Shown here: positions 17,678 through 25,715 of the stretch, piece after piece
Position numbering within the stretch: the first letter of the stretch is position 1
Layout: each line of letters opens with the position of its first letter
From: Flammeovirga yaeyamensis
Lineage (GTDB): Bacteria > Bacteroidota > Bacteroidia > Cytophagales > Flammeovirgaceae
Assembly: GCF_018736045.1 (NCBI RefSeq)
Contig: NZ_CP076132.1
Location: forward strand, 610,001 to 674,000
Direction: 5' to 3'
DNA: 64,000 bases
Position numbers and translations under genes: made by a program
The notes under the pieces: model-generated
Database searches by the model: none
Seen by the model: the letters and a program-made list of their open reading frames with translations, nothing else
Told to the model about the DNA's origin: nothing

Positions 17678-19171
17678 ATGAAAAAGAAAATATTACTTCT
17701 TTTTGTTATGCTCGGTTTAGGGTTGACAGTAGGAGTGTCACCTGTGTTTGCATCTGGAGGTGGACATCCGGAAGCTGCTCCATGGTCGGTAATCCCTTTT
17801 GCGGCTTTATTGATTATGATCGCAACAGGTCCTTTATTTTACGAAAAGTTTTGGCATCACAATTATCCAAAAGTTGCCGTTGGACTAGCTGCTATTGTAG
17901 TTGGTTATTACATTTTTGGATTGCACAATACACATGGTCCTATTCATGCTTTCTTTGAATATTTCCAATTTATTGCACTTTTATCTGGTTTGTATATCGC
18001 CTCAGGCGGTATTATGATTAATGTAGATAGAAAAGGAACACCACTAGCTAATACAATATTACTGGTATTCGGTGCTGTTATTTCTAACATTATCGGTACA
18101 ACAGGTGCATCTATGTTATTGATTCGTCCGTTTATGCGTCTGAATCAAGAAAGAATCCAACCTTATCATGTAGTATTCTTTATCTTTATTGTAAGTAACG
18201 TAGGTGGTGCTTTAACTCCTATTGGTGATCCTCCATTGTTTTTAGGTTTCCTTAAAGGAGTGCCGTTTGAGTGGACTTTGATTCACTCAGTACCAATGTG
18301 GGCATTTACAATTGCAATGTTGGCGGTAGTTTTCTTCTTCTTCGATAGACGTTTTGTCAACAAAAAGAACTTGCTTTTTGATGAAGAAACAGAGAAAACA
18401 TACTCAAATAAAATCACGATTACTGGTGCTAAGAACTTCGCTTGGTTAGCAGTTTTAGTAGCAGCAGTATTCTTCGATCCATCAAAAATCTCTTGGTTAC
18501 CAGGTATTCTTCAAACACACGAAGGAATGTCAATTGGTTTCTTAAGTGATTTACAACACCATGAAGGAGCAACATTATTCTCATTCATCAGAGAAATTAT
18601 TATGCTTTCAGTAGCATATTTATCCTATAAATTTGCTGATCAAAAAGCGATTAAAGGTAATGAATTCAACTTCGAACCAATTAGAGAAGTAGCATTTATC
18701 TTTATCGGTATTTTCGGTACAATGATGCCAGCCTTAGAATTAGTCGGTGGATTTGCAGCATCTGATGCAGGAGCACCTCTAATTACACACAATACACTGT
18801 ATTGGGCAACAGGTTCATTATCTGGAATTCTTGATAACGCGCCAACATACTTGAACTTCTTAACCGCTGCAATGGCTTCTAAAGGAGCAGACATTAACAG
18901 TGCACAGCAAGTATTAGACTTTACGAATGGTATCGTCAATGGAGCACCGAATCATGAAGCACAATTAGAGTTATTAGCGATTTCTGTTGCAGCAGTATTC
19001 TTCGGAGCGATGACTTATATTGGTAACGGTCCAAACTTTATGGTGAAATCAATTGCAGAGCAATCAGGCGTTGAGATGCCATCATTCTTTGGATACATTT
19101 TAAGATACTCTTTACCAATCTTATTTAGTATCTTAATTGTAGTTTGGTTAGTATTCTTTGCTTTTGTGTAA
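17678..19171 (+). CDS. nhaD: NhaD-type sodium/proton antiporter
   Basis: A 497-residue polytopic membrane protein of the ion-transporter superfamily, which would expel Na+ in exchange for H+ and so support growth in salt water. A signal-like first helix (residues 1-25) is followed by about 12-13 membrane segments. The conserved motifs are SNIIGTTGASMLLIRP and NVGGALTPIGDPPLFLGFL, which form the substrate-binding re-entrant region of this superfamily, with a second repeat around LSGILDNAPTYLNFL and TYIGNGPNFMVKSI. Length is typical. The long leader and strong terminator make it a single-gene unit. Ion preference is inferred from the family. Confidence 0.85.
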   Translation: MKKKILLLFVMLGLGLTVGVSPVFASGGGHPEAAPWSVIPFAALLIMIATGPLFYEKFWHHNYPKVAVGLAAIVVGYYIFGLHNTHGPIHAFFEYFQFIALLSGLYIASGGIMINVDRKGTPLANTILLVFGAVISNIIGTTGASMLLIRPFMRLNQERIQPYHVVFFIFIVSNVGGALTPIGDPPLFLGFLKGVPFEWTLIHSVPMWAFTIAMLAVVFFFFDRRFVNKKNLLFDEETEKTYSNKITITGAKNFAWLAVLVAAVFFDPSKISWLPGILQTHEGMSIGFLSDLQHHEGATLFSFIREIIMLSVAYLSYKFADQKAIKGNEFNFEPIREVAFIFIGIFGTMMPALELVGGFAASDAGAPLITHNTLYWATGSLSGILDNAPTYLNFLTAAMASKGADINSAQQVLDFTNGIVNGAPNHEAQLELLAISVAAVFFGAMTYIGNGPNFMVKSIAEQSGVEMPSFFGYILRYSLPILFSILIVVWLVFFAFV

Positions 19172-19188
19172 GCGAGTTTAAAATATTC

Positions 19189-19226
19189 AAAAAAAACCTC
19201 TTGTATTCCATGCAAGAGGTTTTTTT
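19189..19226. terminator. Strong terminator after the antiporter gene
   Basis: AAAAAACCTCTTG (19191-19203) pairs with CAAGAGGTTTTTT (19213-19225), giving a hairpin with a U-run on the plus strand 18 bases past the stop. Confidence 0.9.
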
Positions 19227-19284
19227 GTATAACTTTTGATTATAGATTTTTAAAGGGTTTATTTTAGAAACAAGCTCTTCTAAG

Positions 19285-19304
19285 CCCATGATTGAAATCA
19301 TGGG
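19285..19304. repeat. Palindrome CCCATGATT-ga-AATCATGGG
   Basis: The left member of a pair of related palindromes; the other is at 19405-19426, about 120 bp away. Each has a 9-bp stem around a two-base centre. The pair resembles bounded REP/BIME-type units or the subterminal hairpins of small IS200/IS605-like elements. Confidence 0.6.
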
Positions 19305-19361
19305 TTAATAAAGGTTGAATATATATCTACTGAAGTCGATATAAATTTGAGTTTTAACCTA

Positions 19362-19391
19362 ATTTTGACAATACTTTAGTGTTGTCAAAAT
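19362..19391. repeat. Palindrome ATTTTGACAA-n10-TTGTCAAAAT between the two CCCATGATT palindromes
   Basis: A perfect 10-bp inverted repeat with a 10-base centre, 57 bp upstream of gldB. It may be a protein-binding operator or part of the repeat unit. Its centre contains TACTTTAG, one base from the -7 promoter box. Confidence 0.55.
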
Positions 19392-19404
19392 CAATTTATC
19401 ACCA

Positions 19405-19426
19405 ACCCATGATTTCAATCGTGGGT
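19405..19426. repeat. Palindrome ACCCATGATT-tc-AATCGTGGGT
   Basis: The right member of the pair with 19285-19304, differing from it at one stem base and in the centre. Confidence 0.6.
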
Positions 19427-19447
19427 GTTAGCACTTTGAGAATAAAA

Positions 19448-20470
19448 ATGTACAAATATACTTACCTACTTATTTTACTTTTTACATTATCATTCTATAG
19501 TTGTAGCACTGATAATGAAGAAACGATTCCAGATGTTTCATCTATTGAAGTGAATGTAGAAGTACGTCACCTTGAAGACGAACTATTCGCTTTAGAAACT
19601 AGAGATCAGATCGTGAAATATCTAGTGGAAAATCCAGAAATTGAGCAAAAGTATTTCCTTCAAGCAAGATTGTATCCTACAAGAGAAGTATTAGTAGAAG
19701 CATTATACGACTTCTTATCCAAGCCAGAAAACGATACGTTAAGAATGGATGCTAAAAACGTTTATGGCGATTTTGAAAAGGAAAGAAAGCAATTAGAAGA
19801 TGCTTTTAAGTATATAAAGTATTACTATCCAGAATTTAAGGTTCCTAAGGTATATACAAGTGTATCAGGATTTGGAAATTGGGGTTTTGGTGGAGATGTT
19901 CTTGATTTCGGAGACATGATTGTGTTAGGTATTGATTACTTCACGGGACCAACTGCCACTTTTACTGTCCCAGAAACGCCAGGGTACATTTTAAAGCGTT
20001 ATACACCAGAGTATATTGTTCCTTTTACTGTACAGATATTATCAAATCGTTTTAATCAGGTAAATGATAGAGATAGAACGGTTTTAGCTCAGATGATTGC
20101 CTGGGGTAAAGCTTACGAGTTCGTGGATAGAGCAATGCCGTACCTACCTGATACCATAAAGGCAGGGTATAGTAAAAGGGAGCTATACGAAGTTCAATAT
20201 AATGAAGGATATATATGGAGTCATTTCGTAGAAAACGAGTTGTTGTACAAGTCAGAACGAATGACAGTAAAAAGATATGTAGATGATCGACCTACGACAT
20301 CAGAGATTTCTGGCGATAGTCCCGGTAGATTAGGTCGATGGTTAGGTTGGCAAATTGTAGAAAGTTATTTAAGGAATAACAAGGAGCAAGATTTCGTCTC
20401 TTTGATGAAGGAAAAAGATGCTCGAAAAATTCTGCAAAAGTCTAAGTATAAGCCAAATAATCGTAAATAA
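19448..20470 (+). CDS. gldB: Gliding-motility lipoprotein, GldB-like
   Basis: A 340-residue lipoprotein (signal residues 1-17, lipobox YSC with lipidated Cys about residue 18). The layout matches GldB: an early motif RHLEDELFALET, a central SGFGNWGFGGDVLDFGDMIVLGIDYFTGP region and a C-terminal GRWLGWQIVESYLRNN. In Flavobacterium johnsoniae GldB is needed for gliding and for stability of the motility apparatus linked to type IX secretion. The frame extends upstream to 19379, but the ATG at 19448 gives the lipoprotein signal, while the extension would be translated from a repeat. No other gld genes are adjacent. Confidence 0.78.
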   Translation: MYKYTYLLILLFTLSFYSCSTDNEETIPDVSSIEVNVEVRHLEDELFALETRDQIVKYLVENPEIEQKYFLQARLYPTREVLVEALYDFLSKPENDTLRMDAKNVYGDFEKERKQLEDAFKYIKYYYPEFKVPKVYTSVSGFGNWGFGGDVLDFGDMIVLGIDYFTGPTATFTVPETPGYILKRYTPEYIVPFTVQILSNRFNQVNDRDRTVLAQMIAWGKAYEFVDRAMPYLPDTIKAGYSKRELYEVQYNEGYIWSHFVENELLYKSERMTVKRYVDDRPTTSEISGDSPGRLGRWLGWQIVESYLRNNKEQDFVSLMKEKDARKILQKSKYKPNNRK

Positions 20471-20523
20471 ATTTAATACTTTCTGTTGAAAGCTAAACAA
20501 ATATTAGACTATATTAAATCCTC

Positions 20524-20745
20524 TTAAAGGATAGTGAGAACTCCAGTATTTATGGTTAATATTGGTCATCAAAATTGATCTCCAAACAAGGTTATAGCCT
20601 GAGTTCGTAGAACTTAGGCAGATAAGAATTTATTCAGTACTCAGGATATTATAATGTATAATAACCGATACTGTAAAGGTATTATTTATATCCTCGTTTA
20701 CTGAGCCTCCCATCTTGATATTCGAGATGTGGAGGTTTTTGTTTT
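20524..20745 (+). ncRNA. Candidate structured RNA, rod-like and 6S-like
   Basis: The region between gldB and the hpf terminator can fold into one long rod. The outer helix is AGGATA (20528-20533) with TATCCT (20689-20694), then CAGTAT (20544-20549) with ATACTG (20668-20673), then GGTTA (20554-20558) with TAACC (20662-20666). A large mostly unpaired middle follows, and then an apical hairpin CCTGAGTTC (20598-20606) with GAACTTAGG (20610-20618, one G-U pair). A terminator hairpin follows at 20706-20740. A rod with a central open region and 3' terminator is the shape of 6S RNA, which binds RNA polymerase. It could instead be the 3' untranslated region of gldB. No sequence match to a known family was made. 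Confidence 0.35.
20706..20740 (+). terminator. Terminator of gldB or the candidate RNA
   Basis: CCTCC and ATCT pair with AGAT and GGAGG around a nine-base loop, followed by TTTTT on the plus strand. Confidence 0.75.
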
Positions 20746-20772
20746 CCAACCTTTCAAAGGTTTGCAAAAAGA

Positions 20773-20807
20773 AAGAGGTTGCTTCAATTTTTTTGAAACA
20801 ACCTCTT
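20773..20807 (-). terminator. Terminator of hpf
   Basis: AAGAGGTTG (20773-20781) pairs with CAACCTCTT (20799-20807), extended inward by a nearly matching seven-base stem; a T-rich tail follows on the minus strand. Confidence 0.75.
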
Positions 20808-20852
20808 CGGCATCTTTTTACAACTTTAAGGATTTATGCGTTTTTATCAGGA

Positions 20853-21167
20853 CTAAGCGCCTGATTTGTCTAATATTTTCTCTTTATATTTCTTTACTTG
20901 ACGTCTTAAAGACTCTGTTGCTTCATCAGTAGCAGCTTCGAAAGATACGCCATGTTTTTTAGCAACAAGTGTATCACCTGGAATGCGAAGCTTAATTTCC
21001 ACAACTTTATTGTCTCGACTATTGTCACTATTTTTTTGTACTCTTAGGAATACTTCCCCGTCTACGAATCGATCGTAAAAAGTCTCCAATTTGTCTACTT
21101 TTTGTTGAATAAAATCGATTAACTTTTGGTCTGCTGTGAAATGTATTGATTGGATGTCGAGTTTCAT
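20853..21167 (-). CDS. hpf: Ribosome hibernation factor, HPF/RaiA short form
   Basis: A 104-residue short HPF/RaiA protein, which binds the decoding centre of idle ribosomes. It begins MKLDIQSIHFTADQKLIDFIQQKVDKLETFY, the family start, and has the conserved DTLVAKKHGVSFEAATDEA with the helix that follows. There is no C-terminal extension, so it is the short type. It lies downstream of xerC on the same strand. The order rpsU-xerC-hpf on one strand is common in Bacteroidota, where tRNA genes and tuf often follow; here they do not. Confidence 0.9.
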   Translation of the reverse strand: MKLDIQSIHFTADQKLIDFIQQKVDKLETFYDRFVDGEVFLRVQKNSDNSRDNKVVEIKLRIPGDTLVAKKHGVSFEAATDEATESLRRQVKKYKEKILDKSGA

Positions 21168-21358
21168 ATTCTTACAGTTTAAAATGTGTTGTGAAAAATT
21201 TTATTTATAAACCAAAAGATGCCTTCATTACCTTAAAAACGCAATTTATTGATAATAAATACCTTGTCCTTAAAGTGAATTATCGTCCGTTTATTAATAT
21301 TTAATATAACGGTTTTCATTCACATTAGTTGTATTTTTTCAAGATATTTTGATCAGAT

Positions 21359-22252
21359 TTAAGACTTTTTTTGTCCTCCTCTTGGATGTGCCTGAGCGTG
21401 AATGTTTTTCATTCTTTTTAGAGTAGAATGAGTGTAAATCTGAGTAGCAGATAAATTCGAATGCCCAAGGAGTTCTTTTATATCATTTAGTTGAGCACCA
21501 TTCTCCAGCATACTTGTCGCGAAAGAATGTCGAAGTACATGAGGACTTTTTTTACTTGTTGTCGTGTGTAGACTCAAATACTTTTTTACTAATTGATATA
21601 GTTGAGGGTAGTTCAAGGCGGTACCCTTGTTATTGACGAATAATGCAGTTGTATCAAATGAATTTCTTTCTTTTAAATAGTTTTTGAGCTGTTCGATTAA
21701 AACTTGATGTAGTGGTACTATCCTTTCTTTATTTCGTTTCCCCATCACTTTGAGCGAGTGGCTGCTGAAATGGATATCATTCACTTCTATACTTAATAAC
21801 TCAGAAGCTCTTAAACCAGTTCCATAAAGGAATTCTAAAATTAATTTATCTCTAATTCCCTCGAAAGATGTATCAAAAGTATCCTTATCGAAGAGGGACT
21901 CCATCTCGCTTGCTTTTACAAATTGTGGCAAACGTTTGGGAGTTTTGATAGAATGTACACTTTTGGCAGGGTCTACATCAATGACGTCGATTTTACGCAA
22001 GTATTTGAAAAAGCTTTTTAACGATGCGATTTTTCGGTTAACGCTTTTAGCGCTAAGTTTCTGATCCATTAAAGAAGCAATCCATAGCCTAATTTCTGAT
22101 TTATTAGCACGATCTATTTGAAAGTCCTCTTGTTCCTTGGTTAAGTAATCTTCAAATTGGGTTAAATCGATAGTGTAAGCTGTTAAAGTATGCTCACTCA
22201 CTTTCTTTTCATACTGTAAATACGCTAAGAAAGATTGTAGTGATTTGTTCAT
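21359..22252 (-). CDS. xerC: Tyrosine recombinase XerC/XerD
   Basis: A 297-residue tyrosine recombinase, probably one of the pair that resolves chromosome dimers at dif. It has the N-terminal core-binding domain (about 1-95) and all catalytic residues: Arg148 in GTGLRASEL, Lys172 in GKRNKERI, His238 and Arg241 in HVLRHSF, His264 in GHSNLSATQIY and the nucleophile Tyr273. Length is normal for XerC/D and integrases are usually longer. There is no adjacent phage gene or attachment site, and its place between rpsU and hpf is a conserved housekeeping one. XerC versus XerD cannot be settled from the sequence alone. Confidence 0.88.
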   Translation of the reverse strand: MNKSLQSFLAYLQYEKKVSEHTLTAYTIDLTQFEDYLTKEQEDFQIDRANKSEIRLWIASLMDQKLSAKSVNRKIASLKSFFKYLRKIDVIDVDPAKSVHSIKTPKRLPQFVKASEMESLFDKDTFDTSFEGIRDKLILEFLYGTGLRASELLSIEVNDIHFSSHSLKVMGKRNKERIVPLHQVLIEQLKNYLKERNSFDTTALFVNNKGTALNYPQLYQLVKKYLSLHTTTSKKSPHVLRHSFATSMLENGAQLNDIKELLGHSNLSATQIYTHSTLKRMKNIHAQAHPRGGQKKS

Positions 22253-22442
22253 TTGACGATAAACTAAACGTTGTTATTGTTAAGAGAGAAATCCTACCTA
22301 GAAAGGCATCATTCCCAAAATCAAAAAGTAGGAGATAGTAAAATGGTCTAAATCAAAATTTTAAATTAACCCAGCGGTGGTTCATTCTATCTCTTCTTCA
22401 AAATAATATATTTCTACTTGATTTGAAAATCAAACAAACAAA

Positions 22443-22476
22443 AAAAGCCTATCATATAAAGATATGATAGGCTTTT
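22443..22476 (-). terminator. Terminator of rpsU
   Basis: A perfect 15-bp stem (22443-22457 with 22462-22476), followed on the minus strand by a long T run. It separates rpsU from xerC, so most rpsU transcripts are probably monocistronic. Confidence 0.9.
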
Positions 22477-22492
22477 AATAGAACAGTACTAA

Positions 22493-22687
22493 TTAAGCAC
22501 CTGCTTCAGTTCTCATTTTGATCTTGTAAGCAGTCTTAATGTTTTTCTTTCTGTTTGCAACAGATTCTTTCTCGTAGTACGCACGTCCACGTAATTCGCG
22601 AAGTACTTTTGTTCTTTCAAATTTCTTTTTGAAACGCTTAAGAGCACGGTCGATAGACTCGTTGTCTTTTACTTTAATTTCGATCAT
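22493..22687 (-). CDS. rpsU: 30S ribosomal protein bS21
   Basis: A 64-residue bS21, starting MIEIKVKDNESIDRALKRFKKK, with the basic C-terminal extension seen in Bacteroidota. It sits near the 3' end of 16S rRNA on the small subunit platform. In Bacteroidota bS21 with bS6 and bS18 is reported to hide the anti-Shine-Dalgarno sequence, which explains the lack of Shine-Dalgarno use in this phylum. This gene has its own exact promoter box, a strong Shine-Dalgarno sequence and a strong terminator, as expected for an autoregulated unit. Confidence 0.96.
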   Translation of the reverse strand: MIEIKVKDNESIDRALKRFKKKFERTKVLRELRGRAYYEKESVANRKKNIKTAYKIKMRTEAGA

Positions 22688-22693
22688 TATATT

Positions 22694-22700
22694 CTCCTTT
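22694..22700 (-). promoter_or_regulatory. Strong Shine-Dalgarno sequence of rpsU
   Basis: The mRNA reads AAAGGAG, six bases before the ATG, a seven-base match to the anti-Shine-Dalgarno end of 16S rRNA. I noticed no comparable sequence before the other genes checked in this window. This fits the reported model in which ribosomes lacking bS21 expose the anti-SD and translate rpsU preferentially. Confidence 0.8.
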
Positions 22701-22739
22701 TAATAAGGTATTTTCAAATTCTATTCCTATTTCGGATCG

Positions 22740-22747
22740 CAAATATA
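22740..22747 (-). promoter_or_regulatory. -7 promoter box of rpsU
   Basis: Minus strand TATATTTG, an exact TAnnTTTG match, with TTTT 20 bases upstream. The leader would be about 45 nt. Confidence 0.6.
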
Positions 22748-22810
22748 ATCAAGAATTATATAAAACGAAAATGATTTCCAAAAATAATTAAATTGATTTC
22801 TAAATGATTC

Positions 22811-23899
22811 TTATTGACTATCAATAGTTAAGGCTTGAATTTTCGCTTCGATCTCTTCCCATGGGAAGTCTAAATAGGTCGCTAAAGATAATAAATCACC
22901 TTTTTTGAGTACTTCAGAAGCTTCTGGACACGAATTACTTTGTCCATCTCTGATGATAGCTAAAAGGTTACAACTGTGTTTTGTACCTTCTAAAACTTGA
23001 AATAAAGATAGTTGTAACTCTTTCCAAGAAATGCCAGCAATCTTGTCGACAGTTACCGTCATAGGATTGGCACCTTGTGTATTATAGAGTAAATCTTCGA
23101 TGACTAAAGCACTATATGGATCTTGACATTCTTGTACTATGGCCAATACCGATAAATCAGAGCTGATATAAGTGGCTTTGCTCTTTTCGAACATCCAAAG
23201 ATTCGCCATGTCAACAAGAATATATAATAGTCTCGTTTTAGAAGTATCTACAAAACGTTCAAGTAAATCTAAAGTGACTTTCGTGCTTCCATCAGAATTA
23301 GATTTTGAAGCATCCACAGGGAATACAATTACTGTTTTGTTATTTTGAACTTCGGCTTTTTGATACGTTTCTTTTTGAAGAGGACACCCTTTAATAAAAT
23401 GTATATTAGGTAAGTGTGCTATTTCTTCAGGTAACTCATTGATATTGTCATCTACAAAACAAATCCCCACCGACTTTTCAACTACTCTTAGTTCATCGAT
23501 AAAATGTTTTGCTACATTATTCCCCGGAAAGTTAAAAATGATATATCCGTCTTTATGTGGATTTTTCATAAAGCCTAATTTTTTTTGAGTCTTGTAAAAT
23601 TCTTTGTAATCGAAAGCGGCGCTAAATAACGCACCAACAAAAGCAATACTTACTGTACTTAATAGCATTGTAATTATTCTACCTGCGAGTGTTTCAGCAG
23701 GTGCGTTGCCATAGCCTACAGTAGTGGCAGTTTGCCATGTTTGCCATATTGCCTCGTTCCAAGTTACGGATTCGATGTATTTAAAAAGTATGGCAAACAA
23801 TAGATTAATCCCTATGGTATAGAAGAACACTTTTTTAAGCCAAACGAGTGGTTCAGCTTCTTTGTGTACCCTAAACCTTTTGATTAGATTAAGGATCAT
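22811..23899 (-). CDS. Two-membrane-segment potassium channel with RCK-like domain
   Basis: A 362-residue MthK/Kch-like ion channel. The first membrane segment is about residues 25-42, the pore helix and K+ filter TVGYGN lies at residues 60-65 (WQTWQTATTVGYGNAPA), and the second membrane segment is about 72-90. The remainder is cytoplasmic and resembles an RCK/TrkA-N domain, with GYIIFNFPGNNVAKHFIDEL as a degenerate nucleotide-binding loop, then a TrkA-C-like end. The classic GxGxxG is not intact, so ligand binding may differ. It starts 4 bp after the rhomboid gene stop, so both are probably co-transcribed with phoH. Confidence 0.82.
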   Translation of the reverse strand: MILNLIKRFRVHKEAEPLVWLKKVFFYTIGINLLFAILFKYIESVTWNEAIWQTWQTATTVGYGNAPAETLAGRIITMLLSTVSIAFVGALFSAAFDYKEFYKTQKKLGFMKNPHKDGYIIFNFPGNNVAKHFIDELRVVEKSVGICFVDDNINELPEEIAHLPNIHFIKGCPLQKETYQKAEVQNNKTVIVFPVDASKSNSDGSTKVTLDLLERFVDTSKTRLLYILVDMANLWMFEKSKATYISSDLSVLAIVQECQDPYSALVIEDLLYNTQGANPMTVTVDKIAGISWKELQLSLFQVLEGTKHSCNLLAIIRDGQSNSCPEASEVLKKGDLLSLATYLDFPWEEIEAKIQALTIDSQ

Positions 23900-23903
23900 A
23901 TTT

Positions 23904-24572
23904 TTATTGTTTAGTTTTCTTTTTATCTATTTCAGTATAATGATACTTTATGTTCTCGTTTTCCAAAGGCTGATAGCCTTCTTTGTATAAATCGTGTTGT
24001 AAGTCTGTATGCACTTTTTGAGAGAAAGTGGTTTCTACGTGTCTGTAAAAGAAGGCTAGAAAAAAACCAACAATACTGCCCGATAGATGTGACTCCCATG
24101 AAATACCTTTTTCATTGGGCACCAATCCAGTTAACATACCGTGATATAATACAGCGACACATAATGAGACAATTAATGATCTTGGATTTTTTTGGAATAA
24201 CCCTATAAAGAACAAAAACGAAGCTATGCCATAAATAATACCACTTGCCCCAACATGAAAAGAAGGCCGTGCGAATATCCATACCATAAAACCACTATAA
24301 ATAGTAAGTTGTATTAATATTTTGTCGGCCACTTTTGGGATAAAATAATAAAGTGCAAAACTTAATATCCCAAAAGAAATGGTATTACTAAATATGTGGT
24401 TAAAACCACCATGTATAAAAGGATGAAGAAATATACCAATAAACCCTAACCTTTCTCTTGGGTATATACCAAGGTGGAAAAGTTGTATGTTTAAAGATAA
24501 CTCCAAGGCATAGAGAAACCATGCTATGGAGATGAGAAGTAACGGTATGCGTACTTCTTTATTTCTGAGCAT
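23904..24572 (-). CDS. Rhomboid family intramembrane serine protease
   Basis: A 222-residue six-segment rhomboid with the catalytic Ser110 in HVGASGIIYG and His163 in WESHLSGSIVG, and an HGGFNHIFSN motif (about 54-63) in membrane segment 2. It would cut membrane-spanning proteins within the inner membrane. The frame begins 14 codons earlier, but the ATG at 24572 removes a very basic stretch and overlaps the 3' end of phoH by only 14 bp, which suggests translational coupling. Substrates are unknown. Confidence 0.88.
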   Translation of the reverse strand: MLRNKEVRIPLLLISIAWFLYALELSLNIQLFHLGIYPRERLGFIGIFLHPFIHGGFNHIFSNTISFGILSFALYYFIPKVADKILIQLTIYSGFMVWIFARPSFHVGASGIIYGIASFLFFIGLFQKNPRSLIVSLCVAVLYHGMLTGLVPNEKGISWESHLSGSIVGFFLAFFYRHVETTFSQKVHTDLQHDLYKEGYQPLENENIKYHYTEIDKKKTKQ

Positions 24573-25545
24573 CTTTTTTGATCTCTTCTTTTTGTTCTTT
24601 CTTCTTATCATCAAAACGTTTGTACGCAGAGATGATATTCTTAACTAATCGGTGTCTTACCACATCTTTCTGACTTAAGTGAAGTACTTTAATACCTTGT
24701 ACATTCTCCAAAATTCTTGATGCTGTAACCAAACCCGATTTTTGTCTTGGAGGCAAATCAATTTGAGAAATATCACCAGTGATAATCATCTTAGAATCTA
24801 AGCCAAGACGAGTCAGTAACATTTTCATTTGCATTTCTGTGGTGTTTTGAGCCTCATCCAACAATACAAAAGCATTACTTAAGGTTCTACCCCTCATATA
24901 AGCAAGAGGTGCAATTTCGATGACCCTGTTTTCCATATAAAATTTAAGTTTTTCTGATGGAATCATATCATCAAGAGCATCATAAATAGGTCGTAAATAA
25001 GGATCAACTTTATCTTTTAGATCACCTGGAAGGAAACCTAAGCTTTCCCCTGCTTCCACTGCTGGACGGGAAATAATAATCCTTTTTACTTGTTTATTTT
25101 TTAACGCTTTTACAGCTAATGCAGTAGCTACATAAGTTTTTCCAGTACCTGCAGGTCCCAAAGCAAAAACTAAGTCATTTTTCTTTACTGCGTCAACTAA
25201 TTTTTGTTGATTACTTGTTTTAGGACGAATGGCAATTCCTTTTGCACCGTACAACAGAATTTCATCTTTAACATCTGCATCCTGTAAGTCGGCATTCATC
25301 TCTACATAATCAAGGATATTATCAACGGTTACCTTTCCAAATTTTCTATAATGAATAAGAAGTTCGTTGATGGCCTTATGTACCTTAATAATCTCGGCAC
25401 TTGTTCCTTGAATTCTAATTTCACTACCTCTCGCAATTATTTTACTGTTTGGAAATGCAGTTGATAACTCTTTGATGTTGCTATTATCTACCCCTAAAAA
25501 ATCTACTAAGGCAACATCTTCTAATGGAATTACTTTTTCTATCAA
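24559..25545 (-). CDS. phoH: PhoH family ATPase
   Basis: A 328-residue PhoH/YbeZ-type cytoplasmic P-loop protein. An N-terminal KH-like region (about 1-110) is followed by Walker A in ALGPAGTGKTYVATA, a Walker B region FVLLDEAQNTTEMQM, and ITGDISQIDLPPRQKSGL. The C-terminus is a highly charged Lys/Glu tail. Family members are RNA-linked ATPases, and YbeZ works with YbeY in rRNA processing in some bacteria. It heads the phoH-rhomboid-channel operon. Confidence 0.9.
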   Translation of the reverse strand: MIEKVIPLEDVALVDFLGVDNSNIKELSTAFPNSKIIARGSEIRIQGTSAEIIKVHKAINELLIHYRKFGKVTVDNILDYVEMNADLQDADVKDEILLYGAKGIAIRPKTSNQQKLVDAVKKNDLVFALGPAGTGKTYVATALAVKALKNKQVKRIIISRPAVEAGESLGFLPGDLKDKVDPYLRPIYDALDDMIPSEKLKFYMENRVIEIAPLAYMRGRTLSNAFVLLDEAQNTTEMQMKMLLTRLGLDSKMIITGDISQIDLPPRQKSGLVTASRILENVQGIKVLHLSQKDVVRHRLVKNIISAYKRFDDKKKEQKEEIKKDAQK

Positions 25546-25596
25546 GCGTTTTGTGTTTTAAATTTAATCTTGTTTCTAATTTATTATTATTTCGGG

Positions 25597-25640
25597 TATG
25601 TTTGGAACATTAATGGTTACTTTTTATGTAGGCAAACATA
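25597..25640. promoter_or_regulatory. Divergent -7-like boxes between phoH and the PBP4-type gene
   Basis: TATGTTTG on the plus strand (25597-25604) and its exact inverse CAAACATA (25633-25640, TATGTTTG on the minus strand) both match TAnnTTTG. The plus box has TTTC 20 bases upstream. The pair could be two divergent promoters or one operator with 8-bp arms. Confidence 0.35.
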
Positions 25641-25715
25641 CGGCTAACAATATATGAAATTGTAGGCTCAAATTTACCGAGATTTTGTATTATAAACGAA
25701 TTTATCTTTAGATCT

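Noticed and set aside
21359-22252. The tyrosine recombinase as sign of a prophage or integrated element
   Set aside because: XerC/D length, a conserved position between rpsU and hpf, and no phage genes or attachment repeats nearby.
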